Part shown: positions 18,687 through 27,719 of the stretch, in pieces
How positions within the stretch are numbered: the stretch's first letter is position 1
Layout of the letters: each line of letters opens with the position of its first letter
NCBI RefSeq assembly: GCF_042654345.1
Contig: NZ_JBHSGB010000006.1
Span: forward strand, 372,001 to 436,000
DNA from: Pararheinheimera marina
GTDB taxonomy: Bacteria; Pseudomonadota; Gammaproteobacteria; Enterobacterales; Alteromonadaceae
Direction of reading: 5' to 3'
DNA: 64,000 bases
Notes under the pieces: generated by a model
Database searches by the model: none
The model's input: the letters and a program-made list of their open reading frames with translations, nothing else
What the model was told of the DNA's origin: nothing
Position numbers and translations under genes: made by a program

Positions 18687-19577
18687 ATGAAGTGGGGTAT
18701 GTTGTCAGTTCTGTGTCTGAGCCTGGTTTTGCGTGCGCAAGAGCAGCCCCAACTGCTGATCCCCAAACCCCGCTCAGAGTACGACATTAATCATCAGTAC
18801 TACGTCAGTTTGCTGGATAAAGCCTTGCATAAGGCGGCAAAAGGCAGGCCAGTGCCTAAATTGGTCAGCAGCTACCAAATGGAGCAAGGCCGGGCCTTGC
18901 GTGAACTGGCCAAAGGTGAAGTACTGGACGTATTCTGGGTAGGCACCGACCAGCAAAAAGAACAGCAATTCCGAGCTATCCGTATTCCTTTGGAACGGGG
19001 CCTGATGGGCTTTCGCAAAATGATCCTGCATAAAGATTCTGTGGCCAGATTTGCGCAGGTCGACAGCCTGCAGGCCTTGCAACCTTTCACCGCCTGCCAG
19101 GGCGCATTTTGGCCAGATGTCAGCATTATGCGCGCCGCCGGTTTAAAAGTGCTGGCGGCCCCTGTGTATGAAAATATTTTTAAACAGGTCAACGCCGGCC
19201 GCTGTGATTATTTTCCGCGTGGCTTGCATGAGGGCGTGGTTGAGCTGCAAAAACGCCATGATCTTTACCCGGATTTAGTGCGTTACCCGGACCTGATGCT
19301 GCACTACCCTTTTACTGTCTATTTCTTTACCCAGAAACAGCATGAAGAACTGGCGAAGTGGATAGAACAAGGCTTGGAATCCATGATTGATGACGGCGAG
19401 TTGTTGGCCCATATGCAACAAAATGAGCTGACCCGTCAGATGTTTCCGTTAGAAGCACAAGCGGCCAGTCGCTGGATTTTGCTGGCCAACCCATTACTGA
19501 GCAAAGACACTGACTTCCACAACAGCCGCTATTGGTTTGTACCGGCCGATTTTGGTTATTCGCAGGAGCGCCATTGA
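18687..19577 (+). CDS. Periplasmic solute-binding-like protein (paralogue 2), coupled to aceK
   Basis: A 296-aa secreted protein with a signal peptide (about 1-17), paralogous to the gene at 11448-12323: LDVFWVGTDQQKEQQFRAIR matches the ISTSAERERTMIPIK region there, and CDYFPRGLHEGVVEL matches FDYFSRGVNEVWGEL. The fold looks like an amino-acid-type extracellular binding domain. No transporter genes accompany it. Its TGA shares one base with the aceK ATG (TGATG), so the two are translationally coupled, which is unusual because aceK acts in the cytoplasm. Binding partner unknown. Confidence 0.75.
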   Translation: MKWGMLSVLCLSLVLRAQEQPQLLIPKPRSEYDINHQYYVSLLDKALHKAAKGRPVPKLVSSYQMEQGRALRELAKGEVLDVFWVGTDQQKEQQFRAIRIPLERGLMGFRKMILHKDSVARFAQVDSLQALQPFTACQGAFWPDVSIMRAAGLKVLAAPVYENIFKQVNAGRCDYFPRGLHEGVVELQKRHDLYPDLVRYPDLMLHYPFTVYFFTQKQHEELAKWIEQGLESMIDDGELLAHMQQNELTRQMFPLEAQAASRWILLANPLLSKDTDFHNSRYWFVPADFGYSQERH

Positions 19578-21346
19578 TGCTGCAGGCAAAAGATATTGCC
19601 GACCTGATATTAAAAGGCTTTCGCCGTCACTTTGTGCTGTTCCAGCGCATTACTGCACAGGCGAAAAACCGCTACAGCTATCAGAACTGGCAAGGCTTAC
19701 AACAAGATAACTCTGAGCGCATCTCTTACTACGACAGCAGGGTGAATGAAACCCTGACGCAATTGCAGCATTTGTTGCCCGCCGTTGCGGAGCAGTCCGC
19801 CGACGGCAGGCCTTTGCTACTGGATGAAGCCTTGTGGCATCAGGTACGCCAGCAGTACCAGCATTACCTGATGTTTCACCCTCAGGCCGAACTGGCAGAA
19901 ACCTTCTACAACTCAGTGTTTTGCCGCTTGTATGAACGTAAATATTTTCATAACCAGAATATTTTTGTCGAATCCACCTTAAACAAACAGCAATTACCGG
20001 CCCCAGTCGCCTCTGTCTACGAAAGTTATTTCCCGGCCCAATATGGCCTGAAACAAAGTATTCGCGCCATTATGGCCAGCTTTAAACTGGATGTGCCTTT
20101 TGTCAATTTAGAGCGCGATATCCGCCTGCTGGTCCGCACTTTTACCGAACAATCCAGCCATGGCCGTCACCCGGTGCAACTGGTGCGTTTTGATATTTTA
20201 AAGTCACTGTTTTTCCGCAACAAGGCGGCTTACATCATTGGGCGGGTGGTGACACCAGACGGCCAGCAGCCATTTATTATTCCGCTGTTGCACCAGGGTA
20301 AAGACGGTGTTTGTGTCGACACCCTGATCACCGACGCTCAGCAGATGAGTATTATCTTCGGCTTCTCCCGTGCTTATTTTATGGTGGAAATGACGGTACC
20401 TTCCGCCTTGGTGCATTTTCTGCGCGAGCTGTTGCCACATAAAACCCTGGCCGAGCTTTACTCCTCCGTCGGCTTGCATAAACAAGGCAAAACCGAGTTT
20501 TACCGTGAACTGCTTCAGCACCTGACCAAATCCAGCGACCACTTTGTGGCGGCGCCCGGTATTCGCGGTATGGTGATGATGGTGTTTACCCTGCCTTCGT
20601 TTCCTTATGTGTTTAAGGTGATCCGCGACCGTTTTGCCGAAACCAAACAGTTCGACCGCGCTACCGTCAAAGCGCGCTATTTACTGGTAAAAAAACACGA
20701 TCGCGTGGGCCGGATGGCTGACACCATGGAATTCTCTGACGTGGCATTGCCACTTAACCGTTTCAGCCCGGAGCTGCTGCAGGAACTGCAGGACAGCATT
20801 GGCAGTTCAATGCGAATTGAGGATGACTTACTAATCATCCGCCACTTGTACATTGAACGACGGATGATCCCACTGAATATCTATCTGGAGCAGGCCAGCA
20901 CCACGTTAAAACGCCATGTGATGGACGATTATGGTCAGGCGCTGAAAGACATGATTGCTGCCAATATTTTCCCAGGCGACATGCTGCTGAAAAACTTCGG
21001 CGTGACCCGGCATGGCCGGGTGGTGTTTTACGATTTTGACGAAGTGCAGTACCTGCTGGACGTGAATTTCCGCACCATTCCGCACACCGACAATTACGAC
21101 GACATGCTCAGCAGCGAGCCCTGGTATTCGGTCGCTCCCGGCGACGTGTTTCCGGAGCAAATCACCACTTATGTCACAGCGCAGCCGGATATCCGCCAAA
21201 TGCTGCTGGAGCAGCATCCGGAACTGGCAGACGCCCGCTATTGGCAGCAAAAACAGCAAGGGATCCGCGCTGGCCTGGTGGAAGATATCTTCCCTTACCC
21301 ACAATGCCAACGCTTTGCCCGGCTCTATCCGGACGAATTTGCATAG
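19577..21346 (+). CDS. aceK: Isocitrate dehydrogenase kinase/phosphatase
   Basis: Bifunctional enzyme that phosphorylates isocitrate dehydrogenase to push isocitrate into the glyoxylate shunt, and dephosphorylates it again. The 589-aa protein starts ADLILKGFRRHFVLFQRIT after its short N-terminus, contains the regulatory-domain segment NRYSYQNWQGLQQDN, and carries the kinase-fold half with FPYVFKVIRDRF, VALPLNRF, and the catalytic MLLKNFGVTRHGRVVFYDFDE (about 470-495). I chose the ATG at 19577 because it fits the family N-terminus and overlaps the upstream stop by 1 nt. aceA and aceB are about 16 kb away rather than adjacent. Confidence 0.95.
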   Translation: MLQAKDIADLILKGFRRHFVLFQRITAQAKNRYSYQNWQGLQQDNSERISYYDSRVNETLTQLQHLLPAVAEQSADGRPLLLDEALWHQVRQQYQHYLMFHPQAELAETFYNSVFCRLYERKYFHNQNIFVESTLNKQQLPAPVASVYESYFPAQYGLKQSIRAIMASFKLDVPFVNLERDIRLLVRTFTEQSSHGRHPVQLVRFDILKSLFFRNKAAYIIGRVVTPDGQQPFIIPLLHQGKDGVCVDTLITDAQQMSIIFGFSRAYFMVEMTVPSALVHFLRELLPHKTLAELYSSVGLHKQGKTEFYRELLQHLTKSSDHFVAAPGIRGMVMMVFTLPSFPYVFKVIRDRFAETKQFDRATVKARYLLVKKHDRVGRMADTMEFSDVALPLNRFSPELLQELQDSIGSSMRIEDDLLIIRHLYIERRMIPLNIYLEQASTTLKRHVMDDYGQALKDMIAANIFPGDMLLKNFGVTRHGRVVFYDFDEVQYLLDVNFRTIPHTDNYDDMLSSEPWYSVAPGDVFPEQITTYVTAQPDIRQMLLEQHPELADARYWQQKQQGIRAGLVEDIFPYPQCQRFARLYPDEFA

Positions 21347-21405
21347 CCAAGCCAGAGCGGCTTGCGTAAAATGCGCCGCCTGAACCTGAGCCTGTTGTGA
21401 CACCA

Positions 21406-22071
21406 ATGAATTCTGTATTGGCGCTGCGTGCGCGTGAACTGCAAAAAACCACCCGGATCTTCCGTGCCCGCGGCAGTAAAGTGATCCGCTGCGAGCAGTG
21501 CTTATTGCCGGTGCCAGACTGCATTTGTGCCGCCAAACCTCAGGCTTCGGCCCACTCAGCCTTTTTGTTTCTGATGTACACAGGTGAAGCCTACAAACCC
21601 AGCAATACAGGCCGGTTGATTGCCGACATTGCAGAGCGCAACTTCGCCTATGTTTGGGATCGTACTCAGCCTGATCCTGAACTGCTCGCCTTGCTAAAGC
21701 AGCCAGAGTACCAGCCCATTATTGTGTTTCCACAGCAATACGCCGCGCCAGAGCGCTGCATATCGGCAGTAGAAACAGGCGATAAAATTCCACTTTTTGT
21801 AATGCTGGACGGCACCTGGCGCGAAGCCAAAAAGATGTTCAGAAGCAGCCCTTATCTGGACGGCTTTCCGGTGCTGGGCATTCAGCCTGAACAGGCCTCC
21901 AGCTATCAGCTGCGCGAAGCGGCGCATGAGCATCAGCTTTGTACGGCGGAAGTAGCAGTGGAGGTGTTAAAACTGGCTGGCGATCAACAGGCCAGTGCAG
22001 ACTTAGCCCAGTATTTTCAAACCTTCCGGCGTAATTATATTGCCGGCAAACCGCATTTAACTTTCGAATAA
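21406..22071 (+). CDS. tapT: tRNA-uridine aminocarboxypropyltransferase, DTW domain
   Basis: SAM-dependent enzyme of the DTW family that makes acp3U47 in tRNA (E. coli TapT/YfiP). The 221-aa protein has the N-terminal cysteine cluster CEQCLLPVPDCIC (about 27-39), the segment TGEAYKPSNTGRLIADI (about 59-75), and the family signature LDGTWREAKKMFRSSPYL (about 139-156). These align with E. coli YfiP through the whole length. The ATG at 21406 is preferred to a GTG at 21397. Its 3' end overlaps the convergent hydrolase gene by 37 bp. Confidence 0.92.
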   Translation: MNSVLALRARELQKTTRIFRARGSKVIRCEQCLLPVPDCICAAKPQASAHSAFLFLMYTGEAYKPSNTGRLIADIAERNFAYVWDRTQPDPELLALLKQPEYQPIIVFPQQYAAPERCISAVETGDKIPLFVMLDGTWREAKKMFRSSPYLDGFPVLGIQPEQASSYQLREAAHEHQLCTAEVAVEVLKLAGDQQASADLAQYFQTFRRNYIAGKPHLTFE

Positions 22072-22808
22072 AAACACTGCAACTGCAGAACTAACCAGGC
22101 TGGATCATCCAGCGGCAGGTCATGACCGGCCTCACTGTGCAACCGGATTTCTGTGTTAAGCCACGCGGCCAGCCGCGCACTGCAGCGCCAGTCCACCAGC
22201 CGGTCGGCCTGGCTGGCCATCACAAACACCGGGCATTGGGGTTTGACTTCAGGTCTGAATCTCGCGGCGGCCCACAACTGACGCAGCGCATTGGCTTTGG
22301 ATACCGGGTACTGCCGGGCAAACTGGATCCATTGTGCCACCACAGCCCGCTGTGGCACCTGATTGCTGGTCAGCTGCCAAATCAGCGGCTCGCGCTGCTC
22401 TGGTTGCTGGCTCAATGCGCAGCGCAGCAAGGTCAAATAGTTGGCAGGCCTTAGGCGCTGCCAGAATGGACTGAGCGCACTGCTGCTGTTGATCAGCACC
22501 AAAGACGCCACGTGCCCGGGCGCCGCCACAGCCCAGTCCAGCGCCAGCATTCCCCCCATTGAAATGGCACACAGATGCAGCCTGGCTTGCCGATACTGCG
22601 GGTAGTTTGCCGCAAGCTGTTGTTGCAGGCTCTGGCGCATCTGTTCAATACGGCCCGGGCTTGACTGCTGATACAAAGCGCCGCAACCTGGAATATCCAA
22701 CGTAACCACTGGCAGCTCTAACTGCGCAGCCAACCGCTGTGGCAGCTTCTGCCAATGCCGCTGTTCGCGCACCAGGCCACGCAACAGGAGAATCACATCA
22801 GCGGCCAT
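22035..22808 (-). CDS. Alpha/beta hydrolase of unknown substrate
   Basis: A 257-aa cytoplasmic alpha/beta hydrolase. The oxyanion region (LLLRGLVREQRHWQKLPQRL) is followed by the nucleophile elbow CAISMGGM at about residue 87-94, where the usual first Gly of GxSxG is Ala. The acid is likely Asp in SQADRLVDW (about 198), and the base is His in SEAGHDLPLD (about 226). The gene overlaps the M14 peptidase-like gene by 11 nt at its start, so the two are cotranscribed. It also overlaps tapT by 37 bp at the 3' end. Relatives include BioH-like and lipid-ester hydrolases. Confidence 0.82.
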   Translation of the reverse strand: MAADVILLLRGLVREQRHWQKLPQRLAAQLELPVVTLDIPGCGALYQQSSPGRIEQMRQSLQQQLAANYPQYRQARLHLCAISMGGMLALDWAVAAPGHVASLVLINSSSALSPFWQRLRPANYLTLLRCALSQQPEQREPLIWQLTSNQVPQRAVVAQWIQFARQYPVSKANALRQLWAAARFRPEVKPQCPVFVMASQADRLVDWRCSARLAAWLNTEIRLHSEAGHDLPLDDPAWLVLQLQCFYSKVKCGLPAI

Positions 22809-23817
22809 ACCAAAGCTCCAGCGCCTGCTGGCGATGCATGCGGGGGTACAGGCTTTGTCGCCACTGCTGCTGTGACGCGGTGGCCGAGATTAAAAAGTGC
22901 AGTAAGGTCAGGTGCGTGCGTAACACCCGTTTCACCCGGTGCGGTTTGACCGGATGAAACATGCCAAGCAAATCCAGCAGCTGCCAGGGGTTTTTCCGCA
23001 CCCAGTTCCAGGAGCCCATTTCCAGTGTCAGCGGTAAAAAAGTGGTGTCCGTCTGCAGTGACTCGTCATACAGCTGGTCCCATAAATCACCATGGCAAAG
23101 GTAATGCTGTGACTGCGGTTCAAACTGATACGGCTGATAAGGGTAGCTGTCAAACAACAGCTGACGCAGCCGGAATAACTCGGCTAAATGCGGCACAGGT
23201 TCGCGGCTTTTGGCATAAGGGAACCACAATCTGTCCATCACGCCAAACCCAGAGTGGCAATCCAGCACCAGGCTGAAGGGCCCGCGAAACAGTTTTTCCC
23301 GAACCAGCCGCACTAAGGCTTGGGTTTCGGCTTCCGGTTGCAGTGGATTGCCGCGATACCATGGCAGGCGTTTGGACAACAAATGGCCGCCTACCAAAAA
23401 GGCCGCTTTGCCTTCACAGCGCACCTGACCATTTCGCATCAAATCGACGCCATGGCCATTGCTGCGGGTTTTCAGCGCCATGCCAACAGGGTTCACCATC
23501 GGCAACAAATACAAATTCAGCTGGCTTAAGCTATCGGCTAAGGTCTGGTCCCAGTTCAGCCGGTTTTGCAGGCTTTCCAGAAAGGCAATCAGCACGGCGC
23601 TGCCAATCCGTTCCAGCCCATGCACACCGCCGACCAGCAACAAGTTGGGTTTCGCCGGGTCACGCGCACCCAGTTCAATCAGGTAACTGGGCAGCCGGAT
23701 GCCGCTGAACTCAAATTCAGCCCAGCACTGCGCCGACACCTGGGCAGGTGCCCTGTCCAGCAAGGCTTCCAACCGGATCAGCTCCGGTAATAAATGTCGT
23801 ACCCGGGCTGACCGCAC
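22798..23817 (-). CDS. M14-family zinc carboxypeptidase-like protein
   Basis: A 339-aa putative metallopeptidase. The zinc-binding HxxE appears in GGVHGLERIG (about residues 62-71) and the third ligand His in LDCHSGFG (about 185-192). The substrate-binding segment reads GVDLMRNG, where most members have GVDLNRNF. A late glutamate in LTLEMGSW (about 262-269) fits the catalytic Glu. There is no signal peptide, so it is probably cytoplasmic. The GTG start at 23817 has GGGAG upstream. It is the first gene of a pair with the overlapping hydrolase. Peptide or amide substrate unknown. Confidence 0.82.
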   Translation of the reverse strand: MRSARVRHLLPELIRLEALLDRAPAQVSAQCWAEFEFSGIRLPSYLIELGARDPAKPNLLLVGGVHGLERIGSAVLIAFLESLQNRLNWDQTLADSLSQLNLYLLPMVNPVGMALKTRSNGHGVDLMRNGQVRCEGKAAFLVGGHLLSKRLPWYRGNPLQPEAETQALVRLVREKLFRGPFSLVLDCHSGFGVMDRLWFPYAKSREPVPHLAELFRLRQLLFDSYPYQPYQFEPQSQHYLCHGDLWDQLYDESLQTDTTFLPLTLEMGSWNWVRKNPWQLLDLLGMFHPVKPHRVKRVLRTHLTLLHFLISATASQQQWRQSLYPRMHRQQALELWYGR

Positions 23818-23970
23818 CCAGCTCTCCCTATCCTGCTACATCGGTGTTTTTCTTCAGCATAAAAGTAAAAAGCCCAAGTTAAAGTGAACTTTTCATGACA
23901 AGCACGGACTATGAATCGCTGGAGTTTCAGCGACTTGGGCGGCATACTGAAAAAAAACGGAGGGGCCCTG

Positions 23971-24171
23971 ATGCGATATTTAGTTTTGTTGCTGCTGGTG
24001 GCACAAACGGGTTGTGCTTACAGCCAACGTGGTTCAGATGAGTGGTGGTATGACAGAACCCAGCGGGATACCAGAGCGCAGTGCAACACTCTGCCCGCTG
24101 AACTCAAAGCGCAGTGCCTGCAGCAGGCTCAACAGAGTTACGAAGAGTTTAAAAAGCAGCAGCAACATTAG
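23971..24171 (+). CDS. Small lipoprotein
   Basis: A 66-aa product with a typical lipoprotein signal MRYLVLLLLVAQTGC (acylated Cys15) and a short polar, glutamine-rich tail containing two further cysteines. GGAGG lies 7 nt before the ATG at 23971, favouring this start over an upstream in-frame ATG at 23911. Its stop overlaps the end of the convergent acetyltransferase gene. Function unknown. Confidence 0.7.
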   Translation: MRYLVLLLLVAQTGCAYSQRGSDEWWYDRTQRDTRAQCNTLPAELKAQCLQQAQQSYEEFKKQQQH

Positions 24172-24665
24172 AGCTGTAGCTGGTAAGCGTCCACCCATTC
24201 ATTTTTATGCGGCACCAGCACTGGCGCAATAGGCAACATGCCGACTTTCTCCAGCAGCTTTTTCGACGCCAGATTCTGTGGCGACACAATGGCCTGCAGC
24301 TCTGTCAGCTGCAAAGTACGGGCATAAGCCACCACAGCTTGTGCCGCTTCAAGTGCATAGCCCTGGCCGGTAAATTGTGGAAAGTAGGCATAACCTAAAT
24401 CCGGTACCGGCAGAAAATCACGCTGAATAAGGCCACAAAGGCCAATGGCGGTGCCGTCCTGCAACAGCACTTTGTACATACCAAAACCATAAGTCTGGTA
24501 ACTGGCCAAAGCGCCTTGTTCCAGGTTAGTTCGGGCATCCTCTAAGGTGCGAACCCCTTTATCGCCAATGTACTGCAAAAAACTTGGCTCGTTGTACAGC
24601 GCCAGTGCAAAGGCGGCGTCGTCCAATGTCAGAGGCCGAATAATTAAACGTTCCGTGGTTAACAT
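24168..24665 (-). CDS. GNAT acetyltransferase (RimJ/RimL type)
   Basis: A 165-aa N-acetyltransferase: TERLIIRPLTLDDAAFALAL at the start, a central PDLGYAYFPQFTGQGYALEAAQAVVAYA holding the acetyl-CoA loop (GQGYA, where the consensus is Q/RxxGxG/A), and IVSPQNLASKKLLEKVGM near the end, all typical of RimJ/RimL-like GNATs. I place the start at 24665, with GGAG 6 nt upstream. The longer frame from 24752 would run through the terminator hairpin of the neighbouring symporter. Target unknown. Confidence 0.85.
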   Translation of the reverse strand: MLTTERLIIRPLTLDDAAFALALYNEPSFLQYIGDKGVRTLEDARTNLEQGALASYQTYGFGMYKVLLQDGTAIGLCGLIQRDFLPVPDLGYAYFPQFTGQGYALEAAQAVVAYARTLQLTELQAIVSPQNLASKKLLEKVGMLPIAPVLVPHKNEWVDAYQLQL

Positions 24666-24713
24666 CAACGTCTCCATCACAAAAAACTGCGGCAGGTTCT
24701 GATGAATACTGTA

Positions 24714-24746
24714 CAAAAAAAACCGGAGCCTTTGCTCCGGTTTTTG
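24714..24746 (-). terminator. Rho-independent terminator of the AGCS symporter gene
   Basis: Stem ACCGGAGC / GCTCCGGT with A-rich and T-rich flanks on both sides. It lies just past the symporter stop and can terminate in either direction. Confidence 0.9.
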
Positions 24747-24751
24747 AGTCA

Positions 24752-26254
24752 TTACTCAGACTGGTCCTGTTGCTTCTTCGCCCGTTCTTCCCAGAAAGTG
24801 GCATTTTTAATGCCTAACTTCAGCGGGTCAAAGGTGATAGGGCCACCGGCTTTCTTTTGCGCTTCATAGTCACGCAGACAACGAATGGTTGGCTTGTGCA
24901 GGAAGAAAATCAGCAAAATACCCAGCACGTTAATCCAGGCCATCATGCCCACACCTATGTCACCAATGGTCCAGATATAACCTGCACTGTTTACCGCACC
25001 GTAAGCCACCATAAACATCAATGCCAGTTTAAACAGCCACAGTGGCAGCTTGTCACCAAACAGGCTGTTTAAATACGCCACGTTGGTTTCAGTGATGTAG
25101 TAGTAAGCCAGAATGGTAGTGAAAGCGAAGAAGAACAGCGCCAAGCCCACGAAAATAGAACCGAAGTCACCAAACACCTGCAGCAGCGCCAGCTGGGTAA
25201 AGGCAGGCGAGCTAATCTCGGTATTGGCTGCCACATTCTGCACAATAAAAGTGCCGTCGGTTAAGGTGCCCGCGACGTTATATTGCTGAGTGATCAGAAT
25301 CATCAGCGCAGTGGCGGTACAGACAAACAAGGTATCCACATAAACAGAAAACGCCTGCACTAAACCTTGCTGAGCCGGGTGGTCCACTTCTGCTGCAGCT
25401 GCTGCATGTGGGCCAGTGCCCTGACCCGCTTCGTTGGAATAAATACCACGTTTCACACCCCAGCCAATAGCCGCTCCTAAACCAGCCTGAGCCGTGAATG
25501 CATCACTGATGATCAGGCTAAACACGCCGGGTAATTTATCCAGATTCAGAAACACCACCACCAGCGCCATAATGATGTAACCCAATGCCATAAATGGCAC
25601 TACGATTTGAGTGAAGTTGGCAATACGACGGATACCACCGAAAATAATAAAACCCAGGATCATCAGGATCACCGCCAGCGTGATCAGCTTATTGGTACCA
25701 ACCAGGCCAAAAGCCGTGTCGACCATAGCACCCTCGCCGAAGATCCGTACCGCCGCATCACCGACAGCATTGGCCTGCACGCCCGGTAAAAACAAGCCAC
25801 AACCAATAATGGCGGAAACGGCAAACAATACACCCAAAGGCTTCCAGCCCAGGCAACGTTCAAAATAATAGGCCGGACCACCACGGTACTGGCCGTTCTG
25901 TTCGACTTTATACAACTGGCCTAAAGTCGACTCGACATAAGCGGTACTGGCGCCCAAAAAGGCCACCACCCACATCCAGAACACAGCGCCGGGGCCACCA
26001 AAGCCTATGGCCGCAGCCACACCGGCAATGTTACCTACCCCAACCCGACCTGACAGCGATACAGCTAAGGCCTGAAACGACGATATCCCTTTGTCTGAGC
26101 TGGAGTTATTTAATAAGAGTTTCAGCATTTCTTTGAAATGACGCAGCTGCGCGAAACGGGTCATTACAGAGAAAAACAAACCGGCGCCCAGACACAGATA
26201 AATCAGCGCCGGACTCCAGATAACACCATTGATGGCGTTGACTAATTCATTCAT
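24752..26254 (-). CDS. AGCS-family sodium:amino-acid (alanine/glycine) symporter
   Basis: A 500-aa inner-membrane transporter with about ten hydrophobic helices. The family signature SLSGRVGVGNIAGVAAAI (about 66-83) and the GPGAVFWMWVVAFLGASTAYVE stretch with ESTLGQLYK are characteristic of AlsT/AgcS, which import alanine or glycine with sodium. SNEAGQGTGPHAAAAA near residue 270 is also conserved. It is a single gene ended by a strong terminator. An ERIC-like element lies about 40 bp before its start. Confidence 0.93.
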   Translation of the reverse strand: MNELVNAINGVIWSPALIYLCLGAGLFFSVMTRFAQLRHFKEMLKLLLNNSSSDKGISSFQALAVSLSGRVGVGNIAGVAAAIGFGGPGAVFWMWVVAFLGASTAYVESTLGQLYKVEQNGQYRGGPAYYFERCLGWKPLGVLFAVSAIIGCGLFLPGVQANAVGDAAVRIFGEGAMVDTAFGLVGTNKLITLAVILMILGFIIFGGIRRIANFTQIVVPFMALGYIIMALVVVFLNLDKLPGVFSLIISDAFTAQAGLGAAIGWGVKRGIYSNEAGQGTGPHAAAAAEVDHPAQQGLVQAFSVYVDTLFVCTATALMILITQQYNVAGTLTDGTFIVQNVAANTEISSPAFTQLALLQVFGDFGSIFVGLALFFFAFTTILAYYYITETNVAYLNSLFGDKLPLWLFKLALMFMVAYGAVNSAGYIWTIGDIGVGMMAWINVLGILLIFFLHKPTIRCLRDYEAQKKAGGPITFDPLKLGIKNATFWEERAKKQQDQSE

Positions 26255-26295
26255 TTACATGTTCCCCACGGCATTGGATGGCAATACAACTTGTC

Positions 26296-26421
26296 TATAC
26301 CTGTCGTACTTGAAGCTGCGGCTTTGTTGGCTGCACCATCTCGCCCCAGTCACATAGGTTTACTATGCTCCTGGGGTCTCACTGGCTTGCCGCCTCCCCG
26401 CAACTGCAAGTTACTTGGGTA
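26296..26421. repeat. ERIC-like intergenic repeat, copy 1
   Basis: A ~126-bp imperfect palindrome with core CGCCCCAGTCACATAGG, then CTATG and CCTGGGGTCTCACTGGCTTG, which closely resembles the enterobacterial ERIC (IRU) core. The ends (GTACTTGAAGCTGC and GCAACTGCAAGTTACTTGGG) are imperfect complements. A second copy is at 56781-56906. Confidence 0.85.
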
Positions 26422-26447
26422 AATCTGCCTTTGTTTTTGGATAAAAC

Positions 26448-26474
26448 AACGGCCGGAATCGCTGCCCGGCCGTT
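26448..26474. other. GC-rich hairpin upstream of the sensor kinase operon
   Basis: A 9-bp perfect stem (AACGGCCGG / CCGGCCGTT) with a 9-nt loop, in the 406-bp spacer between the symporter and kinase genes, just after the ERIC element. No T run follows, so it is more likely an RNA structure or protein site than a terminator. The rest of the spacer shows nothing I can name. Confidence 0.45.
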
Positions 26475-26687
26475 ATGCCCTAACAAGATACCGCAAGCAC
26501 GCCGCTACGCCTATTCTTTTATGCACAGTCCTTTTATCGATAGCCCTGTTGCGCCTTGCCTCCTTTGGTCCCATCTTTGCCTCCAGTGGCAAACAGCAGT
26601 CGTCGCTTTTCAAAAGCGCTTGGTTATACTGCTTCTGACTTTAGTTGCCGGGATATCGCAGTGCTTACCACCAAACACTCCGCCATC

Positions 26688-27719
26688 ATGCGCTACCACA
26701 TTTGGTTCTGGCTGGTTATTTTTATCACCAGCCTGTTGAGCTGGGGCCTGGATTATCTGCTGTGGCAGAAAAAAGAAAGTGTGCTTTACCTGGGCCTGGC
26801 CTTTATCAGCGACGCTGGCGCTTTTGTGCTCACCGGTGCTGTGCTGCTCTGGTCTCAACACCAAATTCAGCAACAACATTTTTCCATCTGGCATTTTGTA
26901 CTGGCTGCCGTTGTCGCCACGCTGGTGTACATTCCGCTGGATAATGTGCTCTGGTTACTGCCGATGAAAGATGAAGCCTTTGATTTACGGCTACTGCTGA
27001 GTAACCTCGACAGCAGCACCCTGGCCTTTTTTGTCTGGACCAGTCTTTACCTGGCTTATGTACTGCACCAGCAGCGTAATTTCCGCTTGCAGGAATCCAG
27101 CCGGCTGACGCAAAAAATTCAGCAACTGGAACTGCAGGCGCTGCGCCACCAGCTCAACCCACATTTTACCTTTAATGCACTCAATTCAGTCTGTGCATTG
27201 ATTGAAGCAGAACGTTATGACGATGCTGAGTTGATGTCTGAGCAGCTGGCATCCTTTTTACGTTATTCGCTCAGCCATTCACCAGAGCAACTGGTGCAAC
27301 TGGCCGACGAGCTGGCCGCTATTAATGCCTATCTGTCACTACAAAAAACCCGCTTTGGCAATAAGCTGCGGGTGGACTGGCAAATTGAGCCTGAAGCCAA
27401 CAGCCAGATGATCCCACCGCTGCTGCTGCAGCCATTGGTGGAAAATGCCATTAAATACGCGGTCGCCAGTCGCCAGCAAGGCGCCACCATCACCATCAGT
27501 GGCGAATGCAAAAACAACGAACTCTGGCTGAAAATTCAGGACGATGGCCCAGGCGAAGCAGCCACCACACTGGCAGGCCAAAGTGCCGGAGTGGGCCTGA
27601 GTAATATCCGCAACAGGTTAAAGCAGCATTTTGGCCAGACCGCCCGCCTGGTGGTGGATGCAGGTCAGCAAGGTTTTGCGGTGTTAATTCAGTTGCCGCT
27701 GCAGCGGAGCGCGCTATGA
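26688..27719 (+). CDS. LytS/YehU-type sensor histidine kinase (first of a tandem pair)
   Basis: A membrane sensor kinase of about 343 aa. Four hydrophobic helices occupy about residues 3-130, followed by a coiled coil, the His_kinase domain with RHQLNPHFTFNALNSVCALI (phospho-acceptor His in NPHF), and a C-terminal ATPase domain with LVENAIKYAV and DDGPG. The start is uncertain: ATG 26688 fits the first helix, while GTG 26661 has a GGGA site. The stop overlaps the next kinase by 4 nt (ATGA). With the LytTR regulator it forms a three-gene operon. Ligand unknown. Confidence 0.85.
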   Translation: MRYHIWFWLVIFITSLLSWGLDYLLWQKKESVLYLGLAFISDAGAFVLTGAVLLWSQHQIQQQHFSIWHFVLAAVVATLVYIPLDNVLWLLPMKDEAFDLRLLLSNLDSSTLAFFVWTSLYLAYVLHQQRNFRLQESSRLTQKIQQLELQALRHQLNPHFTFNALNSVCALIEAERYDDAELMSEQLASFLRYSLSHSPEQLVQLADELAAINAYLSLQKTRFGNKLRVDWQIEPEANSQMIPPLLLQPLVENAIKYAVASRQQGATITISGECKNNELWLKIQDDGPGEAATTLAGQSAGVGLSNIRNRLKQHFGQTARLVVDAGQQGFAVLIQLPLQRSAL

